Source: JAOTVV01 sp041602035 (lineage in GTDB: Bacteria > Gemmatimonadota > Gemmatimonadetes > Gemmatimonadales > GWC2-71-9). From it: a DNA stretch of 64,000 bases. The notes under the pieces are model-generated. The model worked only from the letters and a program-made list of their open reading frames with translations. It did no database searches and had not been told where the DNA came from. Position numbers and translations under genes: made by a program. Position 1 is the first letter of the stretch. The number at the start of each line of letters is the position of its first letter. Location: positions 1 through 64,000 of the forward strand of contig JBFIHA010000009.1 of NCBI GenBank assembly GCA_041602035.1. The letters are read 5' to 3'. Positions 1 to 6,656 of the stretch are shown here, in pieces.

Positions 1-168
1 TAGGGATAACCGCTGAAAGCATCTCAGTGGGAAGCCCGCCCCAAGATGAACACTCCTGGACCGTAAGGTCCCTGAAGGGCCGTGGTAGACGACCACGTTG
101 ATAGGCGGCAGGTGTAAGGTGTGCAAGCACTTCAGCCGAGCCGTACTAATCGCCCGTGCAGCTTGATC
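1..168 (+). rRNA. rrl: 23S ribosomal RNA, 3' end only
   Basis: The first bases match the conserved 3'-terminal part of bacterial 23S rRNA: a GGATAACCGCTGAAAGCATCT-like segment at the start and the terminal GAGCCGTACTAATCGCCCGTG segment around 138-158. The 5' portion lies outside the window. The end is set by the usual position of the terminal stem just after this segment and is accurate to a few bases. It is followed after about 60 bases by 5S rRNA in the standard order. Confidence 0.95.
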
Positions 169-225
169 TCTCCCTCTTTCAGTACGCGACCCAATACCCT
201 CCATCCACGTGGCCATCGTTGATTT

Positions 226-346
226 TGGCTGGCGACTAGCGCGACGGGGCCACACCCGTTCCCATTCCGAACACGGCAGTTAAGTCCGTCAGCGCCGATG
301 GTACTATGCCTGAGAGGGCATGGGAGAGTAGGCCGTTGCCAGCCTC
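226..346 (+). rRNA. rrf: 5S ribosomal RNA
   Basis: About 120 bases with the conserved internal 5S segments (CACACCCGTTCCCATTCCGAAC, AAGTCCGTCAGCGCCGATGGTACT, GGGAGAGTAGG). The terminal helix closes well: bases 227-236 pair with 335-344 over ten positions, allowing G-U pairs. It lies directly downstream of 23S rRNA in the same operon. Confidence 0.95.
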
Positions 347-352
347 CACATC

Positions 353-387
353 GAAGGTCCAATGCCCCCTGCGGGTGTTGGACCTTC
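353..387 (+). terminator. Probable rRNA operon terminator hairpin
   Basis: A perfect 10-base inverted repeat (353-362 with 378-387) encloses a 15-base loop that can pair further through C-rich and G-rich parts. It starts a few bases after 5S rRNA. There is no strong T-run after it, only TGCGTTTGGG, so termination may be less sharp than for a textbook intrinsic terminator. Confidence 0.7.
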
Positions 388-693
388 TGCGTTTGGGACG
401 GGATCCACCAACCTGCGAGGTACACTGGGTGGCGCTTCGTGCCGCACCACGGTGCGCTGACGTTCTCCCTACGGTCCTCGCGCCCCGCAGGTGGCCTATC
501 GTTAACTTTCTTAAAATCAATAGCTTACGACCGCTGATATGAAGCTCTGCATTATGTGCTGAGCGGTGGTCGAATGGACGCCCGCCAGCGGACGCCGTTA
601 CCGAGCGGTCCAGCACTCGGCTGCACCGCGACCGGCCCAGGGGCCACCGCGGTCGGCGTGGCGCGTCACCCCCAATCGGTGCTCGGCGACCGC
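388..693. other. Intergenic region between the rRNA operon and the MarR gene
   Basis: No open reading frame here looks coding and no tRNA fold is visible. It contains an AT-rich patch at about 500-555 and a GC-rich nested hairpin at 629-655 (CGACCG pairs with CGGTCG, with an inner GGCCC/GGGCC stem). Its role is unknown. It may hold a second promoter or a termination structure. Confidence 0.5.
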
Positions 694-722
694 TTGTGAC
701 GCCTCGTAAGCGCGAGTATATT
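694..722 (+). promoter_or_regulatory. Sigma-70-type promoter of the MarR gene
   Basis: A TTGTGA -35 box at 694-699 is separated by exactly 17 bases from a TATATT -10 box at 717-722. The expected transcription start near 730 leaves a leader of about 90 bases before the MarR start codon. The -10 box overlaps the palindrome at 719-737. Confidence 0.65.
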
Positions 723-737
723 TAACCGGGTTAAGTA
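719..737 (+). promoter_or_regulatory. Palindromic operator, probable MarR autoregulatory site
   Basis: TTAACC-G-GGTTAA is a perfect 13-base palindrome at 722-734. It extends to 19 bases (719-737) with one mismatched pair. It overlaps the -10 box and start site of the MarR gene promoter. MarR-family dimers commonly bind palindromes of this size and repress their own promoter. Binding by this protein is inferred. Confidence 0.6.
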
Positions 738-821
738 TCCCGAGCCGATCCGTCGGCTTCCCTCCCTTGTCCCACGGCGCATGGTCCGTGGTGTTCCGGG
801 ACGCGTACCCGAGGCCGAAGC

Positions 822-1415
822 ATGGCTGACCGCCGGTCCAGCGAACGCGACGCGCAGGTGCTCAACGATTTCCTGGGCAGCGCCCAGATCTTCACTGCCG
901 CCGTGAACGACTTAATGACTGCCGAATTGAAGGACGCGATCGGCGACGACATCACGTATTCCCAAATCAAGTTGCTCAAGATGGTGTCGCTCACCGAGGG
1001 GTACACGGTGAGCAACGTGGCCCAGTTCCTCGGCGTAAGCACGGCTGCGGCGAGCCGCGCGGTCGAGCGGCTGGTGCGCCGTGGGCTGGTCCATCGCGCC
1101 GAGGACGCCGCGGATCGACGCGCGGTGCGGCTGTCGCTCACGCCGAAGGGCCAGAGCGTGCTCGACGCATACCAGCGGGCGTCCTCGCAGGCGCTCCTGG
1201 GGGTGTTCGGAGATCTGTCGGCCGAACAACTCCGACAGGCCGGTGACTTCCTCGATCGGCTCTCGGTGAGCATCGTGGAACGCGGCAATGGCGCGGAGGA
1301 AGTGTGTTTCCGGTGCGGAATCCACTTCCGCGACCGCTGCCTGCTGCGCCGGAATCAAAACCGCAGCTGCTTCTTCCACCTCCATCAGCGGCGATCGGGA
1401 GGGGCGGGGCGATAA
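822..1415 (+). CDS. MarR-family transcriptional regulator with C-terminal four-cysteine tail
   Basis: This 197-residue protein has a MarR winged-helix domain at about 20-150, with the recognition-helix region VSTAAASRAVERLVRRGLV at 72-90 and the wing DAADRRAVRLSLTPKG at 95-110. MarR proteins are dimeric repressors or activators that respond to small molecules or redox state. Most are 140-160 residues long. Here a tail of about 40 residues carries Cys162, Cys165, Cys173 and Cys183 (C-X2-C-X7-C-X9-C) plus many arginines, which could bind zinc or an Fe-S cluster. It sits alone between the rRNA operon and era, behind a promoter overlapped by a palindrome, so autoregulation is likely. Target genes are unknown. 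Confidence 0.85.
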   Translation: MADRRSSERDAQVLNDFLGSAQIFTAAVNDLMTAELKDAIGDDITYSQIKLLKMVSLTEGYTVSNVAQFLGVSTAAASRAVERLVRRGLVHRAEDAADRRAVRLSLTPKGQSVLDAYQRASSQALLGVFGDLSAEQLRQAGDFLDRLSVSIVERGNGAEEVCFRCGIHFRDRCLLRRNQNRSCFFHLHQRRSGGAGR

Positions 1416-1676
1416 GGGGACGACGGGACATCGCGGTCGCCGCATCACACGGGGCACCAGCTAGCAGGGGGACGTCCTAGCGCCGCCGCTGGCCGGCGGG
1501 ATGCGCCACGAGCCATCGGACCGGCGCAACATCACAGACAAAGCAGGGCCACCCGTGACCGATCCCACCGCCCTCGCGCCCGATGGCGCCGACCAGGGGG
1601 GGCCAACGAGGAGGTGGGGACCCTCGGGCCGCGTCGAGCCCTCCCCGGGCAGTCTGCATGGATATAGCTTGGCGGG
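1416..1676. other. Intergenic region upstream of era
   Basis: These 261 bases show no convincing gene. A short CCGCC/GGCGG hairpin at 1483-1499 could end the MarR transcript. A TATAGC hexamer at 1663-1668 lies only 8 bases before the era start codon. No good -35 box is seen upstream of it. Confidence 0.4.
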
Positions 1677-2564
1677 ATGCAGCCGCCTCCCGAAACGCGC
1701 TGCGGCACCGTCGTGCTCGCCGGTCGTCCGAACGTCGGGAAATCGACGCTCCTCAATGCGCTCGTCGGCGCCGACCTGGCGATCACGAGCCCCAAGCCGC
1801 AGTCCACCCGTCAGCCGGTCGTCGGAGTCCGCACCGAGCATCGCGTTCAGCTGATCATCGTCGATCCTCCCGGACTGCTGGAACCCCACTATCTCCTGCA
1901 ACACACGATGGTGGACGAGGCGGTCGAGGTGGTGCGCCGCGCCGATGTCGTCCTGCATCTGGAGCGGGCGGACGAGGCCCCGGGACCATCACTCGCTGCG
2001 CTGCTCCCGAACGGCACGCTCGGGTCCCGGCCCCTGGCCACCGTGGTCACCGCCATCGACCTGGCGGCGCAGCACCGGCGACCGCCGTCCGACGTTCCGA
2101 TCTTCTACGTGAGCGCGCGTACCGGTGACGGAGTGCGTAACCTGCTCGACTGGTGCGGCGGGCACCTGCCCGAGGCACCGTTTCGTCACGACGCCGACGA
2201 CATGAGCAATCAGCCGGTGCGGTTCTTCGTCCAGGAGTTCGTGCGCGAAGCGGCCTTCGAGCTGCTGGCGCAGGAGGTGCCCTACGGGGTGGCCGCCCGT
2301 GTGGACGAGTTTCGGGAGGGCTCGGACCCGCTTTATATTCGAGTGACGCTCTTCGTCGAGCGGGCATCACAGAAGGGCATGGTGATCGGTGACGGCGGCC
2401 GCACCATCAAACGCCTCGGCGCGGCGGCGCGGCAGCGAATCGAGTCGTTGCTCGGGCAGCGGGTGTACCTTGACCTCTGGGTCAAAGTGTTGCCTCGATG
2501 GCGGAAGTCGCCCGAGCTGTTGCGGCAGCTCGGATTCCGAGTGCCAACCGTGAGGAGTTCATGA
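1677..2564 (+). CDS. era: GTPase Era-like protein with altered G4 motif
   Basis: Era is a GTP-binding protein that helps mature 16S rRNA and assemble the 30S subunit. The 295-residue length and layout fit: GTPase domain at about 10-165 with P-loop GRPNVGKS (16-23), then a type II KH domain with GXXG at 238-241 (VIGDGGRTIK). Several nucleotide-binding motifs depart from the family. G3 is DPPG (63-66) instead of DTPG. G4 reads TAID (125-128) where NKxD normally sets guanine specificity. G2 has a single threonine (STR). The P-loop and KH domain are intact. It overlaps the next gene by four bases. No clear Shine-Dalgarno sequence precedes the ATG, and a TATAGC hexamer sits just upstream, so a leaderless or very short-leader message is possible. 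Confidence 0.85.
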   Translation: MQPPPETRCGTVVLAGRPNVGKSTLLNALVGADLAITSPKPQSTRQPVVGVRTEHRVQLIIVDPPGLLEPHYLLQHTMVDEAVEVVRRADVVLHLERADEAPGPSLAALLPNGTLGSRPLATVVTAIDLAAQHRRPPSDVPIFYVSARTGDGVRNLLDWCGGHLPEAPFRHDADDMSNQPVRFFVQEFVREAAFELLAQEVPYGVAARVDEFREGSDPLYIRVTLFVERASQKGMVIGDGGRTIKRLGAAARQRIESLLGQRVYLDLWVKVLPRWRKSPELLRQLGFRVPTVRSS

Positions 2565-2731
2565 GTCTTTCCCCCGATCTGCTCGAGATTCTCGTATGCC
2601 CCAAGTGCAAGGGAGAGCTCGAGTATCGTCAGGACCCGACCGAACAACTGGTCTGTCAGGCGTGTCGCCTGATCTACGCGGTCGAGGACGACATCCCGAT
2701 CATGCTGATCGATGAGGCTACGGCGTTCTGA
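2561..2731 (+). CDS. Trm112-family small zinc-binding protein
   Basis: This is a 56-residue protein of the Trm112/YcaR-like family. The start MSLSPDLLEILVCPKC and the four cysteines Cys13, Cys16, Cys32 and Cys35 form a zinc ribbon, and the tail DDIPIMLIDEA is typical of the family. Bacterial members are poorly understood. The eukaryotic homologue activates methyltransferases. The ATG at 2561 was chosen over an upstream in-frame ATG at 2498 because it has a GAGGAG ribosome-binding site and a four-base overlap with the era stop codon. It overlaps the next gene by 20 bases. Confidence 0.8.
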   Translation: MSLSPDLLEILVCPKCKGELEYRQDPTEQLVCQACRLIYAVEDDIPIMLIDEATAF

Positions 2732-3695
2732 GCCGATCGCGTTCCTGATCCTGCTCGCGCTGGGGCAGCCCCTGCGCGCGCAGGTGGTCGCCAATCCCGA
2801 GGAGGGTGGCGCGACGTTCCTGCTGCTTCCCGTGGGCGCACGCGCGTCGGCGTTGGGGCAGGCGGCCATCGCCGACGACGGGAACCCGGAAGCGGTCTTT
2901 TGGAACCCGGCGGGCCTCGCCTCCCTCCGCTCCGGCGACGTGGCGCTTCACTACGCCTCGACATTTGCCTCGGACAACACGGCGCTCTCGGGAAACCTGG
3001 CGATCGGTCGCCTCGGGGTGATCGGCGCCGCGGTGTACTTGGTCGATTTCGGCAGTCAGGAGGTGGTACCCGGTCCGGGCTTACCGATCGGGCGGCTCTC
3101 GGTGAAGAACCTGGAGTTCCTTGCGTCGTACGCCACCGCGCTGACCAACGATCTCGCGTTCGGGGTGAATTACAAGCTGATTCAGTTTCGCCAGGACTGC
3201 TCGGGGGACTGCTCCACAGCCCGGTCGTTGGTCGGCACGACGCACGGCATCGACGTCGGGATGCAGTATGCCATCGGTGCCAACGACGACTTTCGGATCG
3301 GCATGGCGATTCGCCACGCCGGATTCGCGTTACAACTGGAGAACCGAGATCAGGCAGACCCTCTGCCGACGAGAGTGCAGCTTGGGGTCGCCTACCGGGT
3401 GGCGCTCTCACAGCCGCCGGGGATGGATGAGCGCTTCGATGCGCGCATCCTGGTCGACCTGCAGGATGCCTGGGGACAGTACGACAACCCCGACGCCCGG
3501 ATCGGTCTCGAGTTCGGGTACGGCGAGATTGTCCGCCTGCGCTCCGGGTACGCCATTCTCCATTCGGAAACGTCGGGTCCGTCGGTGGGGGTCGGTCTTC
3601 GGTTCGGACGCTTGCAGCTCGACTTCGCCCGCATCTTCTACGATTCCTCCAGCTTCGACGAGCCAGTCCACATCAGCCTTCGCGCGAGCCTCTAG
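2712..3695 (+). CDS. PorV/PorQ-family outer-membrane beta-barrel protein
   Basis: This 327-residue protein has an N-terminal signal peptide (hydrophobic core about 8-17, likely cleavage after LRA at about 22-23). The segment after it (FLLLPVGARASALGQAAIA, then FWNPAGLA) is the hallmark of the PorV/PorQ (UPF0164) family. These are FadL-like outer-membrane barrels. In Bacteroidetes they act with the type IX secretion system. No other type IX component is visible here, so that role cannot be assumed. Alternating hydrophobic strands continue to the C-terminus, which ends in a barrel-like HISLRASL. It is followed one base later by the next secreted protein. Confidence 0.75.
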   Translation: MRLRRSEPIAFLILLALGQPLRAQVVANPEEGGATFLLLPVGARASALGQAAIADDGNPEAVFWNPAGLASLRSGDVALHYASTFASDNTALSGNLAIGRLGVIGAAVYLVDFGSQEVVPGPGLPIGRLSVKNLEFLASYATALTNDLAFGVNYKLIQFRQDCSGDCSTARSLVGTTHGIDVGMQYAIGANDDFRIGMAIRHAGFALQLENRDQADPLPTRVQLGVAYRVALSQPPGMDERFDARILVDLQDAWGQYDNPDARIGLEFGYGEIVRLRSGYAILHSETSGPSVGVGLRFGRLQLDFARIFYDSSSFDEPVHISLRASL

Positions 3696-3696
3696 C

Positions 3697-4539
3697 GTGT
3701 GGCGAGGCTGGTGTCTCGGTGCCGCGCTCCTCTGCCTGGGGCCGACACCAAGGTTGGCGGCCCAGGTTGCCCCCACGTCGTGGCCTTTCGTGCAGGACCA
3801 CGAGGGGCGCACCCCCACGGCGTCGAGCGTCCACTCACCCGCACTGTGGTTGCCACCGGTCGCGTCCGCCATGATCCCGGGCATTGGCCAGTTCCTCCAC
3901 CGACAGAATCGGGGCGCCGTGTACGTCGCGTTCGAGGGCCTCTTCCTGATTCGATTCCTTGCGTTTCACGCCGAAGGACGTCGGGAGAGCCGGCAGTATC
4001 GCGACCTCGCGTTCACCGTGGCTCGCGCGGCGTACGTGCCAATGTCACGTGACACGGTGTTCGAGTACTTCGAGCAGCTCGCCAAATTCCTCGAGAGCGG
4101 ACCGTTCGACACCGACCCCGGCCCTGCCTTGGTTCCCCCGATGGACGAGGATTCCTACAACGGCAGCGTTTGGGCGCTGGCGAGACGGACGTTCTTGCCG
4201 GATCCCGATTCCATCGCGGATGTGGACTCGGAGGAATACCAGCGCGCGCTGGAGTTCTATCGGCAACGCGCCGTGGGACCCAATTTCCTGTGGTCGTGGC
4301 GCAACGCCGGACTCGAGCAGGATCTGTATCGCCAGAGCATCCGACGGAGCGACGAGGGCTTCCGCCGGGCCACCAGGCAGCTCGGCCTTCTCCTTGCGAA
4401 CCACGTGATCAGCGCGGTCGACGCGCTGATCACGGGGCGGCTGCGGGGCAGCAATCAGGTCCTGGACGTGCACGCAGGCGTGGTTGGCCGATCCGACGGC
4501 CGCTGGCTGGCCCTCGCCGCAGTATCGGTGAGGTTCTGA
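3697..4539 (+). CDS. Secreted protein of unknown function
   Basis: This 280-residue protein starts at a GTG one base after the preceding stop codon. An upstream start at 3268 would run through the PorV-like gene in another frame and is unlikely. It has a signal peptide (WCLGAALLCLG core, cleavage near LAAQ). A segment IPGIGQFLHRQNRGAVYVA at about 60-80 resembles the PGxGQ/Y-type motif of small membrane-associated families such as DUF5683. The rest is charged and probably helical. It is cotranscribed with the PorV-like gene, so an envelope role is plausible. I do not recognise a specific function. Confidence 0.6.
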   Translation: MWRGWCLGAALLCLGPTPRLAAQVAPTSWPFVQDHEGRTPTASSVHSPALWLPPVASAMIPGIGQFLHRQNRGAVYVAFEGLFLIRFLAFHAEGRRESRQYRDLAFTVARAAYVPMSRDTVFEYFEQLAKFLESGPFDTDPGPALVPPMDEDSYNGSVWALARRTFLPDPDSIADVDSEEYQRALEFYRQRAVGPNFLWSWRNAGLEQDLYRQSIRRSDEGFRRATRQLGLLLANHVISAVDALITGRLRGSNQVLDVHAGVVGRSDGRWLALAAVSVRF

Positions 4540-4545
4540 CCTCAA

Positions 4546-4574
4546 TTGACTTGCGAACAGGGGGCGCCTAAGTT
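4546..4574 (+). promoter_or_regulatory. Sigma-70-type promoter
   Basis: A TTGACT -35 box at 4546-4551 is separated by 17 bases from a TAAGTT -10 box at 4569-4574. The predicted start near 4581 lies inside the palindrome at 4575-4590. It would drive the GGDEF-like gene that starts at 4613. A 6-base hairpin at 4529-4544 (TGAGGT/ACCTCA) spans the stop codon of the preceding gene and may help end its transcript. Confidence 0.6.
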
Positions 4575-4590
4575 TTGCTGAATTCTGCAA
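4575..4590 (+). promoter_or_regulatory. 16-base palindrome at the transcription start, candidate operator
   Basis: TTGCTGAATTCTGCAA is palindromic at all but one base pair (the T/T pair at 4579 and 4586). It begins right after the -10 box and covers the likely start site, a common place for repressor binding. The binding protein is unknown. Confidence 0.4.
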
Positions 4591-4612
4591 TTAGGAGCCG
4601 TAAGGGAGATCG

Positions 4613-5560
4613 GTGCGGACGCATCCGACGGTAATCCACTACTCGCCCATAGAGCGCCCGATCCCCGACCTGATTTCGGCCTGGGTAGGCCAGATCCGGT
4701 ATTCCGTGGTCCATCTCTCAGACCAGAGCGCGGTCGAGGTCGCCACACTGCGCAATCCGCCGGCGTTGATCGTGATCGACGCCGATGGCGCTGGCGCCGA
4801 CGGTATTGGGCTGTGCCAAGCATTGAAACGCGATCCGTACACGGCGATTGTGCCCATCGTGGTCGTATCTGGAGGGCACAGTGCCGAGCGTGTGCGCGAG
4901 TGGTTCGACGCCGGAGCGGACGAGGTGCTCACCGCGATCGTGGGACCGGACGAGCAGCGGAGCCGCCTCGGCGTGTTGCTCGCGCGAAGCGAACGCATGG
5001 TGGGCGTGCATCCGTCCACGCGTCTCCCCGGCACCACCGAGATCGAGCGGGCCATCCGCGTTCGACTCGAGACCGGTGAGCAGTTCGCCGTGTGCTACGC
5101 TGATCTGGATCACTTCAAGGAATTCAACGATCGCTACAGCTACTACGATGGCGATCGCGTTATCTTGATCCTGTCGCGTATCCTCCGCGATGTCGTGAAG
5201 GGACTGGCCGCCGAGGACGGCTTCGTCGGCCACATCGGCGGGGACGACTTCATCATGGTGCTATCGCTCGGCGAGGTGCAGGACGTGTGTGCGGAGGTGA
5301 TCGCCGTGTTCGACACGCTCATCCCGTTCCAATACAGTGCACAGGATCGTCGAGCTGGGTATTTCTTCGGCAAGGACCGGCGGGGGCATCTGCACCGCGT
5401 CCCATTGATGACGCTGTCCATCGGGATCGTCACCAACGAGCGACGACGCTTCTCGCACCCGGCGGAAGTGAGCGAACTGGCGACGGAAATGAAGAGCTAC
5501 GCCAAGACGTTGCCCGGATCGGTGTTCGTGGTCGATCGGCGGCGGGACGCCGGGCAGTAG
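4613..5560 (+). CDS. Receiver-like domain plus degenerate GGDEF domain protein
   Basis: This 315-residue protein starts at GTG with an AAGGGAG ribosome-binding site. Residues 1-125 resemble a response-regulator receiver: Asp56 in VIDAD is in the phospho-acceptor position, but the conserved lysine after GADEVLT is replaced (LTAIV). Residues 135-305 resemble a diguanylate cyclase: YADLDHFKEFND at 162-173 carries the metal-binding aspartate and substrate-binding residues, but the signature is GGDDF (209-213), not GGDEF or GGEEF, and the arginine usually two residues before it is a histidine (HIGGDDF). It may make c-di-GMP poorly, bind a nucleotide, or act as a sensor. No EAL domain is present. 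It has its own promoter with an overlapping palindrome. Confidence 0.75.
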   Translation: MRTHPTVIHYSPIERPIPDLISAWVGQIRYSVVHLSDQSAVEVATLRNPPALIVIDADGAGADGIGLCQALKRDPYTAIVPIVVVSGGHSAERVREWFDAGADEVLTAIVGPDEQRSRLGVLLARSERMVGVHPSTRLPGTTEIERAIRVRLETGEQFAVCYADLDHFKEFNDRYSYYDGDRVILILSRILRDVVKGLAAEDGFVGHIGGDDFIMVLSLGEVQDVCAEVIAVFDTLIPFQYSAQDRRAGYFFGKDRRGHLHRVPLMTLSIGIVTNERRRFSHPAEVSELATEMKSYAKTLPGSVFVVDRRRDAGQ

Positions 5561-5578
5561 TCATTGGAGATCGCACGC

Positions 5579-6535
5579 ATGAACGTACGCTGCCGCGCCT
5601 GCAAGACCGTCTATCGTATCGACCCGGCGAAGGTCCCGCCGGGTGGCATTCGCGCCCGCTGCGCTGCCTGCCCCGAGATCATCGACGTTCCGGCGCCAGG
5701 ACCGATGCCGCAATCGCCCGCGGACGAGGCGCGGAAGGCAACGGCGCCCGCGAGGCCCATCGAGCCGGTGTTCCGGCCGGCAGCCCCCGCTCCCCCGGCT
5801 GACGAGCGGCTCGCCCCGACCACCGCAGCGGCCCCGGCCGCTCCGGGAGTCACGAAACCCAAGGTCAAGGTCACTCGCCCCGTCTCGGGGGCCGCCATTG
5901 GCACCCCACCTCCACCGGACGTCGGAGCGGTGCCCAGGAAGCTGACGCCACCGCTCACCCTGGAAAAGACGACGCTCGACGCCGCGCCAGCAGCGGCGCC
6001 GGAGCGGCCCATTGCGCCGGTCTTCAAGCCGTCGGGAGGGCGGCGTCTGGCCGTCCCACCCGTGCCACCGACCCTGGACGAGGAGGAGGTGGCGAGCCCG
6101 GTGGCCCCGGAAGCGCCGACGGCGAGGCCTACGGCGACGCCCCCTCTGGAGCTTCCCACGAGGAAGCCCGCCGCCGAGCCTGCCGTCCCGCCGAAAGCGC
6201 CCGCCCGGGAACCGCCGCTCGAGTTCCCGACATCGAAGCCGTCGGTCACCACACCACCACCCAAGCGAGCGCCGGTCAACCCGTTCCTCACTCGAGACCC
6301 ACGACAAAAGGCGCGGCGGCTCGCTCGGGCGCTGGTATCGGATATGATCGTCTACCAGCCCGACAAACGGCAGCAGGCCCTGGCGGCCGGCAATCTCAAA
6401 GAGGCGTTTGACGAGGAGATCAAGAAGAGCTGGGAGGAATATGTGGATCAGGTGGGGGAGGAACTCGCCAACTCGACACCGTATTTCACGGAGGCCCTGA
6501 ACGAGATCCTCGCGGGAGGCCAGGAGCTCTTCTAG
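5579..6535 (+). CDS. Zinc-ribbon protein with long proline/alanine-rich linker
   Basis: This 318-residue protein begins with an MJ0042-type zinc ribbon (Cys5, Cys8, Cys28, Cys31). About 180 residues rich in Pro, Ala, Thr and Val follow, probably disordered. Repeated blocks such as RPIEPVFRPA and RPIAPVFKPS occur at about 60 and 140. A conserved-looking charged helical C-terminus lies at about 235-318 (RQKARRLARALVSDMIVYQP onward). The ATG at 5579 was chosen over a TTG at 5564 because GGAG lies 9-10 bases upstream and the zinc ribbon then starts at the N-terminus. Such proteins occur in several phyla with no settled function. It follows the GGDEF-like gene by 18 bases. Confidence 0.7.
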   Translation: MNVRCRACKTVYRIDPAKVPPGGIRARCAACPEIIDVPAPGPMPQSPADEARKATAPARPIEPVFRPAAPAPPADERLAPTTAAAPAAPGVTKPKVKVTRPVSGAAIGTPPPPDVGAVPRKLTPPLTLEKTTLDAAPAAAPERPIAPVFKPSGGRRLAVPPVPPTLDEEEVASPVAPEAPTARPTATPPLELPTRKPAAEPAVPPKAPAREPPLEFPTSKPSVTTPPPKRAPVNPFLTRDPRQKARRLARALVSDMIVYQPDKRQQALAAGNLKEAFDEEIKKSWEEYVDQVGEELANSTPYFTEALNEILAGGQELF

Positions 6536-6656
6536 GGGGTGGGAGCCGGTCGCGCAAACGCCTGTACCACCTTATCTTTCGACCGCCGACGAGCCGTCGC
6601 CCTCCGCACGAGGGAGGCGGCTCGGTGTATGACCAGACCACCCGGTTGGAGCCCCG

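Noticed and set aside
2712..3695. A type IX secretion system suggested by the PorV-like protein
   Set aside because: No other type IX component is present, and PorV/PorQ homologues occur in organisms without it.
5561..6307. Arg/Gly-rich minus-strand frame of 248 codons
   Set aside because: It is the complement of the Pro/Ala-rich linker of the zinc-ribbon gene. Low-complexity composition explains it.
6572..6579. TTATCTTT upstream of prfB, also found at 38153-38160, as a lineage-specific promoter box
   Set aside because: Only two copies, both in short gaps, with no matching -35 element. Could be coincidence.
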